Shown: positions 46,351-60,423, numbered from the stretch's first letter. The stretch: DNA of 64,000 nucleotides from Pholiota molesta (GCA_014925825.1 JACGCK010000097.1:109319-173318), one strand, 5' to 3'. The notes: generated from the letters alone by a model not told the origin. Translations and numbers: made by a program.

Positions 46351-47112
46351 TGTGAATATGATTTCTAGACTTAGTGGGTGATGTGATTGAAGTAGTCGTT
46401 AGAGTGGATAGCTAGATCTACGTGGATGTTTGTGAAGGTCGATTAAGAGTGCCCAGCACCGACGTATGTCGTCAGAAAAAGAAAGGAAAGGAAAGAGACG
46501 GTGAGTCTTGAAGCTTGAAGCTGGTGGAGGGAAGTGATAGCAACGAAAACTGACTGCCTGGGTTTTAACAAGGCGCGGTCCCAGGATATCCGAGCTTTGG
46601 TTAGAGGGTTTACACGCATTGTGTCCATGTACAAAGCAAGGACAATGTGGCAGACAGCGGCATTTGCCAAACGACAAGAACAATGGCGGAGCATTGTTCG
46701 AATCACGTGATCGCTCAGCACAATAAGCGCCGTCGCCAGGCAGCCTTATTTGGTCACCGTTTGTCCTTATTCTGACTCGGCCTGGCCGCTGGCGTCTCCT
46801 CTTCACTCGGAACGTAACCAAGAAAATGGCGTGTAAAAGAAATTAAAAAGAATAAAAGAGGCGGTAGAGTTCCATTATTGATCTAATAACAGGACTCGCC
46901 AAGGACTCGCATTGGACTCGCGTGATTTCGTTGTTATTTGCCATTATATTTAACGTAAATTCATTGACTTGAAATGAGCGCTGAAATGGCTGTCTTCGAA
47001 TTTGTTGAACTCACATGTAATGAGACTGCAATATCTGACCAGCGAAAGAAATTACATGATGGTGCATACTATATATTATGTAGGTAATACATAGCCTCAC
47101 CCGCATGGTGAA
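46351..47112. other. intergenic
   Basis: About 760 bases: the promoter of the four-helix gene, then the 3' flank of F-box copy 3 from about 47055. A minus-strand Arg-rich open frame at 46399-46821 has no support as a gene. Confidence 0.4.
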
Positions 47113-48745
47113 TCATATCGACTCATTACTGATACCAAATTTAAAGTCAACGTTTGGCTGCCTCCGCGGTGTCTCAAAGGCACTATGAGCTACATCACAA
47201 AGTCCATTCACTAGATCCATATTGACTGGCGCAAAGGAATAGATGATGACGCGAATAGTAACTTGGCGAAGGAGCGGGAAATTTGCAAGGGTGGCCACAT
47301 CGTCGAGCTTCCCCCAAGGCTCTTGTCGGGTGCTACAAGCAGAATCTGTACTCACTATCACTTTCAACTCGATTGATTGGAGAGGACATTTGGTTGACCC
47401 CAGAATTCTGAGCTGTTCGCAGACTCCACAATATGGATCCTCGTCTTCGCTTTCAATCATGTACGCCAACTTGAGATTCTGTAGAGTCTTCTGGGAAGAC
47501 GGATGCATATGTTCTGCAAATCGGAAATGTTGCAAAAGTTTGTCTGAACAACTGTCTACTATTTATTGAAAGTCAGTGGAACAAAATTAAGCACGACCGA
47601 AGAATATTTAGTTGCTAACCTCGTAGGTCCAAAACCTTTAACTGCTTTGCGATGTTTAAGAGACGTTTCATGAGGTCGAGTTCTCCATCTGATTGTACGA
47701 GATCCAGAGATAGAGTTGAAAGCGTACTAAAATCAAAGACGGGCAAGTTCTGACATCCTTGTTCGAGTAGTTGCCTGGCGGCTTCCCAGCAACGGCTGCC
47801 CATAGAGAATGATCGAAGATGGGAAATTGCATCATATTTCTGTTGCAAAATCTCCAAGTTGGCATCGTTGGCTGAAGGACCTACTGCCCAACGAAGATCC
47901 AGATCTTCAAGGTGGGTCGAGCTCGAACAAATGGATGCGATAGGAAAGTCCTTGATAGCTTTGAGTTGAAGGAACGTAAGGTCCGATGACTGAATGAACC
48001 TTTCAAGGGATGTTTTCAAAACCATCGGAATTGTATGCCAGGACTTCTGCGAATTATCGAAAGACAGGGAAAACGCCTTGACATTTGAAAGTTTGATCAG
48101 GATATCTGGAATACTGGGGTTTGTCTCGTCATGCGTTTCAATAAAGAGATCGAGTTTTTTGACATAGGTTGCCACGGTGGGAGTTCGATGCAGAAGCCTT
48201 CTAAATTGCATAAGAGCAGATGGTCGATCATTAGCTCGATCGCGGTCGATAGCAATGGTCGCAAAGATGTGTTTTGTACACAAAGAGTGAAAGGTTTTGC
48301 AGGTTAGTGAGCATGCCTTTAAGGACTCAACATCATCCTCAGATGCCAGGACCGTGACATCGACTATGCAAAAGCATATGTCCAAGGGTAAATCGAAGGA
48401 AGAATCGACGGCCATGTTCATGATCCAAAATTTCGAATGCGAAGGACTCAAGAGTCAAGACGACACAGCTGTCCTCTAGAAACTGTTAGTTGGAGATGAC
48501 TATTCAGACGTGGGCGTCGGTGCTTACAAGAAAGACCTCACTGCGCAGACTTCAACGGGAGAAGTGGCCTGGAGTAAGGGTCAAAACTCCTGTGACAATA
48601 GAGTGGACTCCTGGAGGATTCACATAAGCTGGAGTGACCCAGATTAACGATTCAGCAAATCAAGGGATGTCAATTGATCCTGGGTTGATCTTGGGGCGAT
48701 TGTGGGTCGATTGTGGGTTTGTGTGTCACACGGTGGTGTCGGATA
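47055..48745 (-). repeat. segmental repeat unit, copy 3
   Basis: Inverted relative to copy 2 (41617-43305). It shares the gene, intron, 3' flank (CATCATGTAA) and about 300 bases of upstream sequence. The outer edge runs out near 48745, after GGGTTTGTGTGT and a short shared GGTGTCGG. Confidence 0.8.
47113..48421 (-). CDS. F-box protein, segmental copy 3
   Basis: Exons (minus strand) 48421-47620 and 47558-47113 join in phase to 415 residues. The F-box is LPLDICFCIVDVTVLASEDD, where a six-base insertion adds two residues (Thr-Val) compared with copies 1 and 2; otherwise exon sizes are the same. The leucine-rich part follows (YVKKLDLFIETHDETNPSI). The frame opens ten codons upstream, but the start MNMAVDSS is chosen to match copy 2. 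All three copies are uninterrupted, which suggests that they are kept functional or are very young. Confidence 0.86.
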
Positions 48746-48949
48746 GCAAGAATGGGGCGTAAACAGCAGCAAAAAAAATGCCCTTGGAAGGTAGACAAAT
48801 GCAGAGGTTGAATAGATATTGAAATTCATCCATTAAGCTGATGCTGAGATCTTGGGGATAAATGAGCAATGGATGGGTACACAGTGTATTTTTAGCTGCG
48901 TGCGCTAATGTAGGCACGTGCTTAGCTCTTGCTTCATGCCTTCGTGTCG

Positions 48950-50125
48950 ATGTCGATAGACTTGGAATGGATCAAGCTCGACGCCTCATTGGCCTCATAT
49001 CTGGTCGACGTACTCAATAGACAACTCGGTAGCGCAGAAAGGCCGTCTTTTATTGGACCTATCGAAGTGACTTCCCTCGAATTTGGCTCTACTGCACCCG
49101 ATGTGGAATTAGTCGACCTGCGCGATATATACCGCGATTTTCTGGAAGACGACGATGACGAGTCGGACAGAGGCCCTGTAAAGGTGACTGAAGGCGCAGA
49201 GGACGAGGAAGGCTTCGAATGGGTCTCTCGCCGAGCAGTAGGCCGCGAAGAAACACTGGCGTACCAGCACTTGCCTCCGCACGTCCGATACGGGCGTGGA
49301 GGCCCAACAGACTTATATGCCTCAATGCCAACGCTGCGGTCACCTGTGCCAGTATCTGCTGCCGACATGTGGAACTCCACCCCCAACTTTGCAGAGTATA
49401 AGCCTCCGCCGCAGCCGTTGTGGCAAAATCCACCCATGTATCGCAGCCCCACACCCGCAACACCATTCTCGGCAGGCCCTTTCCGGAGGAGCAGTGGCGA
49501 ATACGACGAAGATAGCCCACAGTCTCGCGAGCCACCGTCTAATGACACTTCATTCAGCGATCCGTCTTTATTAAGCTCTGATAAACAGCCGACTCCCCCC
49601 CAGCCAGCCCAGAATCCCCACCCCAACCTCCAGCTCCATCTTCACATCAACTGGCACTCAGACCTGCGGATAACCTTGACCACATCACTGCTCATCAATT
49701 ATCCGTCTCCGATGTTCATGTCTCTTCCCATAAAACTCTCAGTCACCGGCCTGGTGTTCAATGGCGAGGTGGCCGTTGCGTACGAAGGGGAGCGCAAACG
49801 CGTGCATCTCTGCATCTTGGACGACCTCGACCCCTATGGGCCAGCAGGCGACCGCCCAAAGCGCGAGCCTACAAGCATCACTCCCCCCGAACTGGATGAC
49901 GAATCGCCGGCAACCGGAATACCTTCACGCCCGTCCAAACCCCTGGCAGTGGGCCAAAGACTCCTGCCTTCAATATACATCGAGAGCGAAATCGGCCAGG
50001 CGGATAAACATGTACTGAAAAACGTTACCCGGATAGAGAGATTTATCCAGGACGTGATACGTAAAACCGTAGAAGAGGAACTTGTATTTCCAAACTTCCA
50101 TACTCTGGTAATGGGGGACTCATGA
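48950..50125 (+). CDS. MDM12: MDM12, ER-mitochondria tether subunit (ERMES)
   Basis: 391 residues in a single exon. The start MSIDLEWIKLD is the typical Mdm12 N-terminus; an upstream in-frame Met is not used by the family. The SMP lipid-binding domain spans the protein: RPSFIGPIEVTSLEFG and DIYRDFLEDDDDES at the front, and LQLHLHINWHSDLRITL, LPIKLSVTGLVFNGEVAVAY and IERFIQDVIRKTVEEELVFP at the back. A Pro-rich insert (about 120-215) interrupts it, as in other basidiomycetes. Mdm12 joins Mmm1 and Mdm10/34 at ER-mitochondria contacts and moves phospholipids. It converges with ELP3, 232 bases away. Confidence 0.95.
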   Translation: MSIDLEWIKLDASLASYLVDVLNRQLGSAERPSFIGPIEVTSLEFGSTAPDVELVDLRDIYRDFLEDDDDESDRGPVKVTEGAEDEEGFEWVSRRAVGREETLAYQHLPPHVRYGRGGPTDLYASMPTLRSPVPVSAADMWNSTPNFAEYKPPPQPLWQNPPMYRSPTPATPFSAGPFRRSSGEYDEDSPQSREPPSNDTSFSDPSLLSSDKQPTPPQPAQNPHPNLQLHLHINWHSDLRITLTTSLLINYPSPMFMSLPIKLSVTGLVFNGEVAVAYEGERKRVHLCILDDLDPYGPAGDRPKREPTSITPPELDDESPATGIPSRPSKPLAVGQRLLPSIYIESEIGQADKHVLKNVTRIERFIQDVIRKTVEEELVFPNFHTLVMGDS

Positions 50126-50357
50126 CAAGAATAGAGAGAGAAAAAACTTGCAATTGGATTCGAAGCTACCCAAGACCTCAAGATTTCATTCCAAGTCAAA
50201 TGGGTTCACAACAAGTGAATCTGCGAGGATCTGCCATAACCATGCCCATACAATAACATACACCGCTAAGTTTTTTACTTATCTATAGGATACATACTCT
50301 ATGCATATCATATCTCGAAATAAGTTGCACCGATGATCGTGCAATCCTATCATAAGA

Positions 50358-52820
<2,463 letters not shown>

Positions 52821-53450
52821 TTTATCTTTTCGCGATGTTGGTGGCTACAGAGTTGCTTTTTGTCTGACTCGTCGAGGCGCGATCGTGGTATTTTGCGGTC
52901 TCCTTTCTTTGGTTTCTCGTACAGTGACCCCTAGAATCTTCAGACCCTTGTGTTGTCAAAGAGAGAGCTTTTAAAAAGTCGAGCAGGTGGTAATGTAAAC
53001 ACTCCAAGTTATATTGACTTGGCGAGACACTGATCTCACAAGAGCGTGACTTCGGTCTCTTATGGAAATCGCCGGCTCGTCCTAGAGCCTGAACGATACA
53101 CCTGCAGCCATACACAGGCACTGAAATTTGGTGGTACTTGTACTCTAGCAATTGGACGTTACATTGGTACATTTGCATTTGAATAGTTAGAGAATCATCT
53201 CAGTGGCTCCTATTCGAAAGGTTGAGCTAATTCGTAATGTAGCTTTGATGTAGCTTCGTCCGTACAGCATCCACCGTCATTGACAACTTGTAGGGACGTA
53301 GTTGCGTTGGAGGTTATCTCGCAAATACCTGTACTAAGGTTGAACTTCAGGTATCGAAATAATCAAAGCTGATTGGCGGGCGGATTTCAGAAAGACTCTT
53401 GAATCCTTTGACACGAACTTTTGGTAAAGAATGAAGCCAACGACTGATGT
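52821..53450. other. intergenic, no gene seen
   Basis: About 630 bases between the ELP3 start and the stop of the HYPK-like gene. It holds the ELP3 promoter. No repeat recognised. Confidence 0.45.
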
Positions 53451-53919
53451 TCACGAAGATCGATTTGATGGTGCATCTACAAGCGCGCTGAGGGCTTTGG
53501 CTACATCTGCACCGTTTTCAGACAGTACTTTCTCTGCCTGGGCTTTTGATATCTCAAATTCATGGACCTACATATCAAGGATTAAGGTAAATGTATTATA
53601 GAAGACGATAAGTTGAAGGCTCACGATCAAGTCAACATCTTCTCGCTTGAGCGCCGGACCAGGGGCTGCGTGGGCCAAAGCAGCAGGCGATTTGGCAGCA
53701 GTCCTCTCGAGGAATCCTCCGGGTCGGAATGCTTCTTCCATCTTGTACTTTGAATAGGCGAAGCCATCCGCGTACTGAGAATCAAAAGCGTATGACGTGT
53801 TGTTTTCAAAAATCGACGTTTCAACAGCCAGGTCAGTTTCTGTCGGTGGTCTAGATCTTAGAGAAGAAACGCACGTTTACAATGACTTCTGGTTCTAGTC
53901 GGCCATTTGAAGCAGACAT
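53451..53919 (-). CDS. HYPK-like / NAC-type UBA domain protein
   Basis: Three small exons in phase on the minus strand (53919-53875, 53774-53625, 53567-53451) give 103 residues. The C-terminal UBA domain is ALKREDVDLIVHEFEISKAQ followed by AEKVLSENGADVAKALSALV, the pattern of HYPK and of the NAC-alpha UBA. HYPK-like proteins bind the NatA N-terminal acetyltransferase at the ribosome and act as chaperone partners. None of the exons gives a long open frame, so the gene is easy to miss. The middle exon (YADGFAYSKYKMEEAFRPGG) has no known domain. The family call rests on the UBA motif. Confidence 0.78.
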
Positions 53920-54482
53920 GATTCCAGTTTGGACAGTAGTATGGAGAAGAGAAAGATGAGCGGATGTTCAAGATGTGGCCATACGCTAGGGTTAGGGTTG
54001 TCCATCCTTACCTTTCTCTTCGTCGATGCCAAGTCGATGCTTTGGAGCAAGCACCTACATGGGTTGCCAATATTCTTGAATGCCCTCTGCAGCCATATCG
54101 ACATGGACTTCATGAATGCCGACCCAACGTACAAATCTGACATGAAGAAATTGTGTAATGCTTCGGTAGGATTGCCTAATGCAATGACCCCCATGATAAA
54201 AATCTAGCAGGGCTGTCAATGAATCGCCCTGCGGATTCCATGTGTGGAGAACGAGTGGAGAACCTATCTCAGTTGACAACGCGGATTGCCCTCACCGCTT
54301 TCTTCGCTGCGATTCGCCGAACGTCGCGGGAGACTTGCTGCGAGGTTGCTGCGAGGCGCTGCGAGGCTATACCAGTCTTGGCTTCCACGCACTTCTTGAA
54401 CGCTTGAGATCTAGGCCACAGCGAGGTATAAAAAGCTCAATCCCATACATCAGACACGCCGTCCTACATATCACTACTCAAC
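53920..54482. other. intergenic
   Basis: About 560 bases between divergent genes. Open frames at 53929-54207 on both strands lack known domains and sit in the promoter region. No gene called. Confidence 0.4.
54427..54434 (+). promoter_or_regulatory. TATA box of the Rossmann-fold gene
   Basis: TATAAAAA lies about 50 bases before the ATG at 54483, a fitting place for a TATA box with a short leader. It is the clearest core promoter element noticed in the window. Confidence 0.55.
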
Positions 54483-55433
54483 ATGGCTCTCAACGTTCTC
54501 TCCATTGGTGGTTCGCGGAATATTGGTTACTTCTCTTCGGTCAAATTGCTGCGTGAGCGAAAAGCGCCGACCTTGCACACATTTGATCCTAATGAAGACC
54601 ATTGCTTTTAGAGGGCGGCGCCAATGTTACGTTCCTCTTGCGCTCGCCTGCTACCTTTGACTCCGACGACACTATCCAGAGATACGTCAAAATCGGACGA
54701 GCACAGCTTCTTAAAGGCGACGCCCTTGTCAAGGAAGATGTCCAGCGTTGCTGGGACGAAGCAGCGAAACACTTTAATTCGCCGGTCGATGTCCTCCTCT
54801 TTACAGTCGGTAAGCAGCTTTGGTTCAAGCCTACTTACGAATAATTACCTGACCATTTTTGCAACAGGTGGTACACCAAAATTCAGCATTACTCATGGAA
54901 TGGTTATCACACCAGCTGCCCTTGTTACGGAATCGCTCTTCAACGCGCTCACTACCATGCCCAGAACGACGCCTGAACCCCGGATTGTGACTATATCCTC
55001 CACTGGTCTCACTCGCTCGTCGCACGCATCCCTTCCTCTTCTTCTGAAGCCGTTATATGGCTATCTCCTCGCCGCGCCGCATAGAGACAAAGTGGGCGCT
55101 GAACGTCTGATCTCACACTGCACTGGGTGGGCATGGAACACTGAAGAAGACGGAGAGCCGGCTGAGGACATAATGGGCGCCAACTGGCAAGACACGCCCG
55201 GTCTTCCCGAAGCTGGGTCTTTGAAACGTGTGCTCGTCGTTCGACCAGCATTGCTGACGGATGGCGACTGTCGCGCGGAGGAAGCAGGAAGGAAAGGGCC
55301 CCCTTATCGTGTGTCCGAACAAGAGTTAGGCGGATGGACAATCTCCAGGAAAGATGTAGCGCATTTCGTCGCTGATGCTATACTCTTTCGCTGGGATGAG
55401 TTCGAGAACAAGCGTGTTAGCATTGTATATTGA
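54483..55433 (+). CDS. NAD(P)-binding Rossmann-fold protein, atypical SDR
   Basis: Exons 54483-54552, 54612-54809 and 54868-55433 join in phase to 277 residues. The N-terminus ALNVLSIGGSRNIGYFSSVK has the glycine-rich dinucleotide loop (GGSRNIG), and NVTFLLRSPATFDSDD follows as the second strand and its end. VDVLLFTVGGTPKF and PRIVTISSTGLTRSS are the expected strands 4 and 5. The classic YxxxK pair is not evident, so it is likely an atypical or NmrA-like SDR that may sense or use NAD(P)(H) rather than a standard dehydrogenase. A TATA box precedes it. Substrate unknown. Confidence 0.82.
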
Positions 55434-55737
55434 ACGTGATGTATTCCATCTGCTGTATATTTATAATATGTCTGTCTGTTGTATATAGTCTGTTGTATAT
55501 ACACAAGTAATGGCAATATACCTGAATTTCATACATACTTTAACAAAGAACAAGTACAAAATACTGTCCACATGGACCCGTAGTTCGGAGTAAATGAAAG
55601 GATGACACGCCGCAAGATAAGATACAGTTTTTCCAACAAAAAATACAAGATAGCGATGGTGATGTGATTAGAGTTGATGTCCAATAAAAATCCGCAAAAA
55701 AAGGAAGGAGAAATAGTAGTGTACAATGCGAGGTGGC
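55434..55737. other. intergenic between convergent genes
   Basis: About 300 bases. A TGTTGTATAT-type short repeat near 55470-55505 is probably in the 3' untranslated region of the Rossmann gene. Confidence 0.5.
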
Positions 55738-58700
55738 TCAACGTGGATTGACTAGCTTGAATCGTTCATAAAAGTTACTCGTGACGACTTGATATGGGCC
55801 CAGAGCGGCTGCCTTGATGGTACAAAGCGCGCGGAATGCAACATTCCAAGGAAAGCGAGACCATCCCTGTTTGCCGTTTTTGAGATTCTGTTCCGCGTCG
55901 TACAGATACGCATACGATGCGCGCCATCGGCTGAGCGTCGCATCGTCCGCTACAATCAGAAGCTCTTTGCCGATTTGAGGGCCCTCGGTCACGAACGCCC
56001 GCGAGAGCGAGCGCAGCTCGTCTTGACGTACTTCAATGGGCAGCTCGGTAAAGCGAGAACGAGGGTCCTGATCTGGTTTGCTAGCACGCTTCCTGAATAC
56101 GTTCTTTTCCCGTTTATATATGTTATGGACGTGTGCAGCGATTTGAGCAAGTTCCATTATCTTCCGCTTCTTGATTTCGGGGCCTAGAGTACCGTCTTCG
56201 GCCCAAGTGACAGCTGCCTTCCAAGGCGCAACGAGATCCGGGTCGGGTTTGTTGTGCAAGGGAGCAAACACGGTCTCCATTTCGGTTAGCAAGCGCACTT
56301 TTTCTGCCTCGGCGGCAGTGATAAGCTGGTCCATGATGAACTTGCCGCGAACATGAGGAGAATTTTCGTCGCGTTTCAGATGGCCCATGTTACTCGTGTC
56401 GAATCTTGGCTGTGCGGACTTTGCCTTCTTGTCTTTCTTGCTCGACATGACCCATTGAGGCTGAGACTGATGGTAATCTCTTTTGTCGGCGGCGAGAGTC
56501 TCCGGTTTGATCCTGTAGCCTGTCTTCGAAGAATCCATCACTCTCACAAATCTGTCCAATAGGTTAATCGTCAGTGATTTTCGAGGAGTATGAAGGTAAG
56601 GTCTTACTTGGCAGCTATTTTGTGTGTCCGCGGATGGCCATATCCGTATTTGTAGATAGCATTGTTATGCATGACTGAATAATTTCCAATCAAAGAAGGA
56701 TCGCTAAGAGCACCCAGCAGATAGGTCTGCATGGCTTGGGTTTTGGTAATAGAATCCATCTTCGCGGTCTTCTCCAGAAATGTCGCTCCTGTTTCTGTAT
56801 CTCGGGTGAAAGCATGTTCAAGGCCTTGAGGATCCTTCGAATATTTTTCATCGGCGTTTTGGAAATATAATACCATGAGAAGGTTCCAGATAACCAGGAT
56901 TGTATCCCCATCATAATCTCCTACAACAATCGTTGAGTCAGCGGGTGCAACAGTGACCCGAAAAATATAAATATAATTACAAACCTCCCGCCAGAAAATC
57001 TATGAGACGACGATAGCCTTGAACAGAAAACACGATAACATCCACAAGATTCCTTAGCATCGGATGCTCGACTGCTTTGACCTGTTTGCATTCAATTGAG
57101 ACGTTACAAATATTGATAATATCGACATGCCTACCTTGCGGATATCTGAAGGTACTTTGCAAGGATTCCTCCCAATCTAAGTATATCCAATTAGCTGGAT
57201 ATGTTAGTGAGACAAAAGGTCGTGATGTACCAGAACATCCCCCAAAATGATATCCGTTAGCAGGCCATCTTGGCCAGTAAGATTCCTTCGAGAGCTTTTG
57301 ATCTGTATTTCTTCCGGACCGAGAACTTGGTAGGGATCTGAAATTTTATTGTAAGTCAAGCAGATGATAAAAAACGAAAGAGATAATCGAACCTGACACA
57401 GCAAAAGCGATACAACTCTCAAGCACCTCAAATCGAGGATTCTGAGTCCTGCTTTCTATCTTGTTCGTAACTACCATTTTCAGCTTTTCTCGAAGAACAG
57501 GTAATTCCTGCGGCCAGAAGCCCGAGTCGAGCAAAGTCATGACCGTGTCGAAGAGGCTCGACGGAGAGCCAGATATCTGGTCCGCCCACCACGCGACTGA
57601 GCGCGGAACGGCGTCGGCGGCCTCGTCGTCGTCTTCGTCGTTGTCCTCCAGTTCGACGTCTTCGGGCGAGCGATTGCTGTATCCACGGGCGCGCGCCTCC
57701 CCGACCGCCTCACGCGCACGACGAGCGGTGATGACGCCGCCAGCACGCTCGACGTTCGCCCACAAGTGGTACATCGCGTCGGGCCCGATCCATGTTGTGA
57801 GGCCCGCGACAATCTCGCGTATGGACGTTTTGAGAAGGTCAACGAACACTTTGTGCGGAACCCCGTTTTCGGCGAGGTTGATTATGATTTCTGAAGAGAT
57901 TTTCGATGGTGTTGTTAGGCGCGAGGTTCTTAGAATATCAAAAGTGAGCATGGCGGGGTCGAGAGCGAGTTCCCTCGGGTATTTTATCTTTGTTTGCGAG
58001 GGGCGGACCCAAGCGCGATGTGTGTCGTCGTGAGATTTTTCATCGTCTGCCATGAGAAGCATGCCCTATAGAATATCGAGATATATAGTTGACACATGTG
58101 TAAAAAAAACCAAGTCGACCCACTTTACACCCAGCTAAACGGAACTGGAAAGCAGCAGGTAGAGATTGTAATGAAAGTTGGTTCAGTATTGCACGGTGGA
58201 TGCTTTTCGTCGAAATGCCACAACCATCAGACATATCCGAACCTTGTTCCGATACTAGAGAGGGTTACACAATATCAGCAGTCAGTAAATCCAAAGGCAC
58301 ATTAGAACATACTGATGTCTATTTCCTCAAGAAGGTTTTCCTGCTCAATACGGGGTCCTGGGACTGAGTTTGAGAAACCCAAAGCCATTCGTGCGGACCA
58401 TTTCGTCATGAGCTAAAATCATTGATGCATTGTCAGCTTCTAAACTATTTCGATGATGTCAAAAGAGGGGGGGAATACCTGGCGAGAATTGAATTCGATA
58501 GGATTATGCCAGTTGATAAATTCTTCGAGTGAAAACCTTCCGGGAATCGTGGGTCCAAACGGATACATTTCGTTGGTCTGATACAGGAAAATGTTGTCGC
58601 GCTTTGCGTAGGATGCTCGGTAGACTTTCCCCCAGATAACGAAGGGCTTCTTGAAAAAAGCATTCAAGTTGTTTGAACCATGCAGGGTGTCCTGGGGAAT

Positions 58701-59784
58701 TTTGATGCGAATGAAGGACCACGAGCCGAAACGCCTCGTAAATCTGCAGGAAGGCCCAAGGGTGCAGCTGTCGAGGATGATTTCGTACGATTTGGTGAGG
58801 AATTTTCCTTGTCCTTGGGACTTTAGACGTCCAGAAAACAGAATCTTTCCACCGTACCAACCAGGTTCATTGTTGTTATTGCCTAGCCCTTCGTATGGGC
58901 CGCGGGCTAGAGCGGCTTCCTCTCGATCAAGTTCACTCCAAGGAGACTAAAAGAAACGAAAGAGTTTTTAGAGTTGATAATGGCGATAGAAAAACATTTC
59001 ATCTTACATGGGCGGCTATTTCCCGAGCAAAAGCTGTATCAACAGCGAGGATAGAGTCGGAAGAACCGCTGGCTCGTAGGAATACTTGTGCAATTTTTGG
59101 CGCCGCTATCGCATTTGAGCCTTGTAGGGCTTTAAGCTTTTCTTGAGTAAGGTCGGCATAAGCGATTTTTCCTGTCACAAGCAAGCGAGCAAGTTCATAG
59201 CGAACACCAGTTGATAACTGCAGCTGATCCATCAAAGCTTGGGCTTTGGGACAATGAGCCTATGATATGAAAGAGGGTTGTACATTACGCGTGTTCTGAT
59301 ATAACGGCGTTGACTTACCAGCAAGTAAGGCGTATTGATATCCGTGGCACCCTTGGTGTCAGAATCATCGTCTGTTGCAGCAATTCTGGCTCGTTTCGAA
59401 GGAAAGCCACCGCGGCCCTGTGCATCGGGAGAGGCAGGGCTCCCAGGCTCCTTTCGTTTTCTCGACGATTGGTATTTAAAGCCTTCGATAACATCGTCCG
59501 CGTTGTTTGAATTAGGTTGCTTCGAGATTTCGACTGTAATAACGATTAGCTAGAATGATGGAAGGACTAGAACATACTGACCTGGTTCTTCATAATTTTG
59601 AACGAGAGCAGAAATATCGCCCGCATAGCAATCTGAGCTCCCCTAATTCGATAATCAATACCAACTGTCAGGAGGTCCTGAAGACGCGTTTATGAAGCTA
59701 CAAAAGACGGACCTGGGTCTGGTATCCCGAATCATCCACCACATTGTCCGCATCGTCAAAATTTGGGTTTATATAGCTATCCAT
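55738..59784 (-). CDS. cellular RNA-dependent RNA polymerase (RNA silencing)
   Basis: Thirteen exons in phase on the minus strand: 59784-59713, 59642-59582, 59533-59319, 59259-59008, 58946-58479, 58412-58313, 58242-58124, 58065-57393, 57337-57231, 57176-57135, 57081-56985, 56920-56608, 56551-55738; 1,110 residues. Family motifs in order: CRFTRRFGSWSFIRIKIP, MSDGCGIS, AAFQFRLAGCKG, WVRPSQTKIKY, GDVLIGRNPCKVPSDIRK, and the catalytic loop GGDYDGDTILVIWN near residue 738, with all three Asp of DxDGD. Such enzymes copy RNA into double strands that feed Dicer in quelling, heterochromatin or meiotic silencing. A Glu/Asp-rich insert lies near residue 585. It is a host gene of the eukaryotic RdRP family, unrelated to viral polymerases. 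It is head to head with a Trf4-type gene. Confidence 0.95.
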
Positions 59785-60423
59785 GGATCCTACGCGCCTA
59801 AGGCAGGCATACAATCAAATCTGAACTGCGAGATCGCGAACTTTTGGCGTAGGCGTCCTCGAGCGAAGGGCGGGAGAGGGGGGTTATGGGACGCAGGTGG
59901 TGGTTGAATGCAAAGCGGTGCAATAGGTTGAAAGGCTCTTATCTAGGAGGATTTGAGCGAAAGATTCTCTCGCTTAGGAGATCATAATATACATTGACCT
60001 GGGAGAAGCTTAGCTTAGAGCTTAACTTAATCAACAAACTTTTGAGGAATTTGAATTCACTTTTGGGCCTAGAGACATCACGTGTGGAGAGAACGCGAAT
60101 GTTTGAGCTAAATGCCATGGTGATATATGTAAAACCACCAGAGATGTTCGCGAGGTGCAGCATGTTAATCTCCTAATGGCGACGTAGGATGTGGACGGAC
60201 TCGGGGGGCGAGTCCAGACACTGCAGTGGATGACGATGAGAACCGATAAACGACGCGTCGTCGCGACGTGTAACATGTAACATGTAACATCAGGTGATGA
60301 CATCAATTGTCATCAAAGATGTGTCAGCTCTACCCGATCTGGCATTCGCCTAATTCAAGATTTTCTGCGACCTCGTTCTCACCTCTGCAATAGCAGCCTC
60401 TCAAAGGCTCTCCTCGCCGCCCC
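59785..60423. promoter_or_regulatory. divergent promoter region, RdRP and Trf4-like genes
   Basis: About 640 bases hold the promoters of both genes. Near the Trf4 side are three tandem GTAACAT words (about 60269-60290) followed at 60295-60315 by a perfect 8-base inverted repeat, TGATGACA, 5 bases, TGTCATCA. It could be a dimeric transcription factor site, since TGACATCA resembles CRE/AP-1-type half sites, but this is untested. Confidence 0.5.

Noticed and set aside
53986..53999. CTAGGGTTAGGGTT, resembling the telomere repeat
   Set aside because: Only two units in an otherwise ordinary intergenic stretch; chance or slippage is enough to explain it.
58440..58860. Two overlapping minus-strand frames within the RNA-dependent RNA polymerase
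   Set aside because: Only one frame is native: it carries the family motif RFTRRFGSWSFIRIKIP and is continuous with both neighbouring exons.
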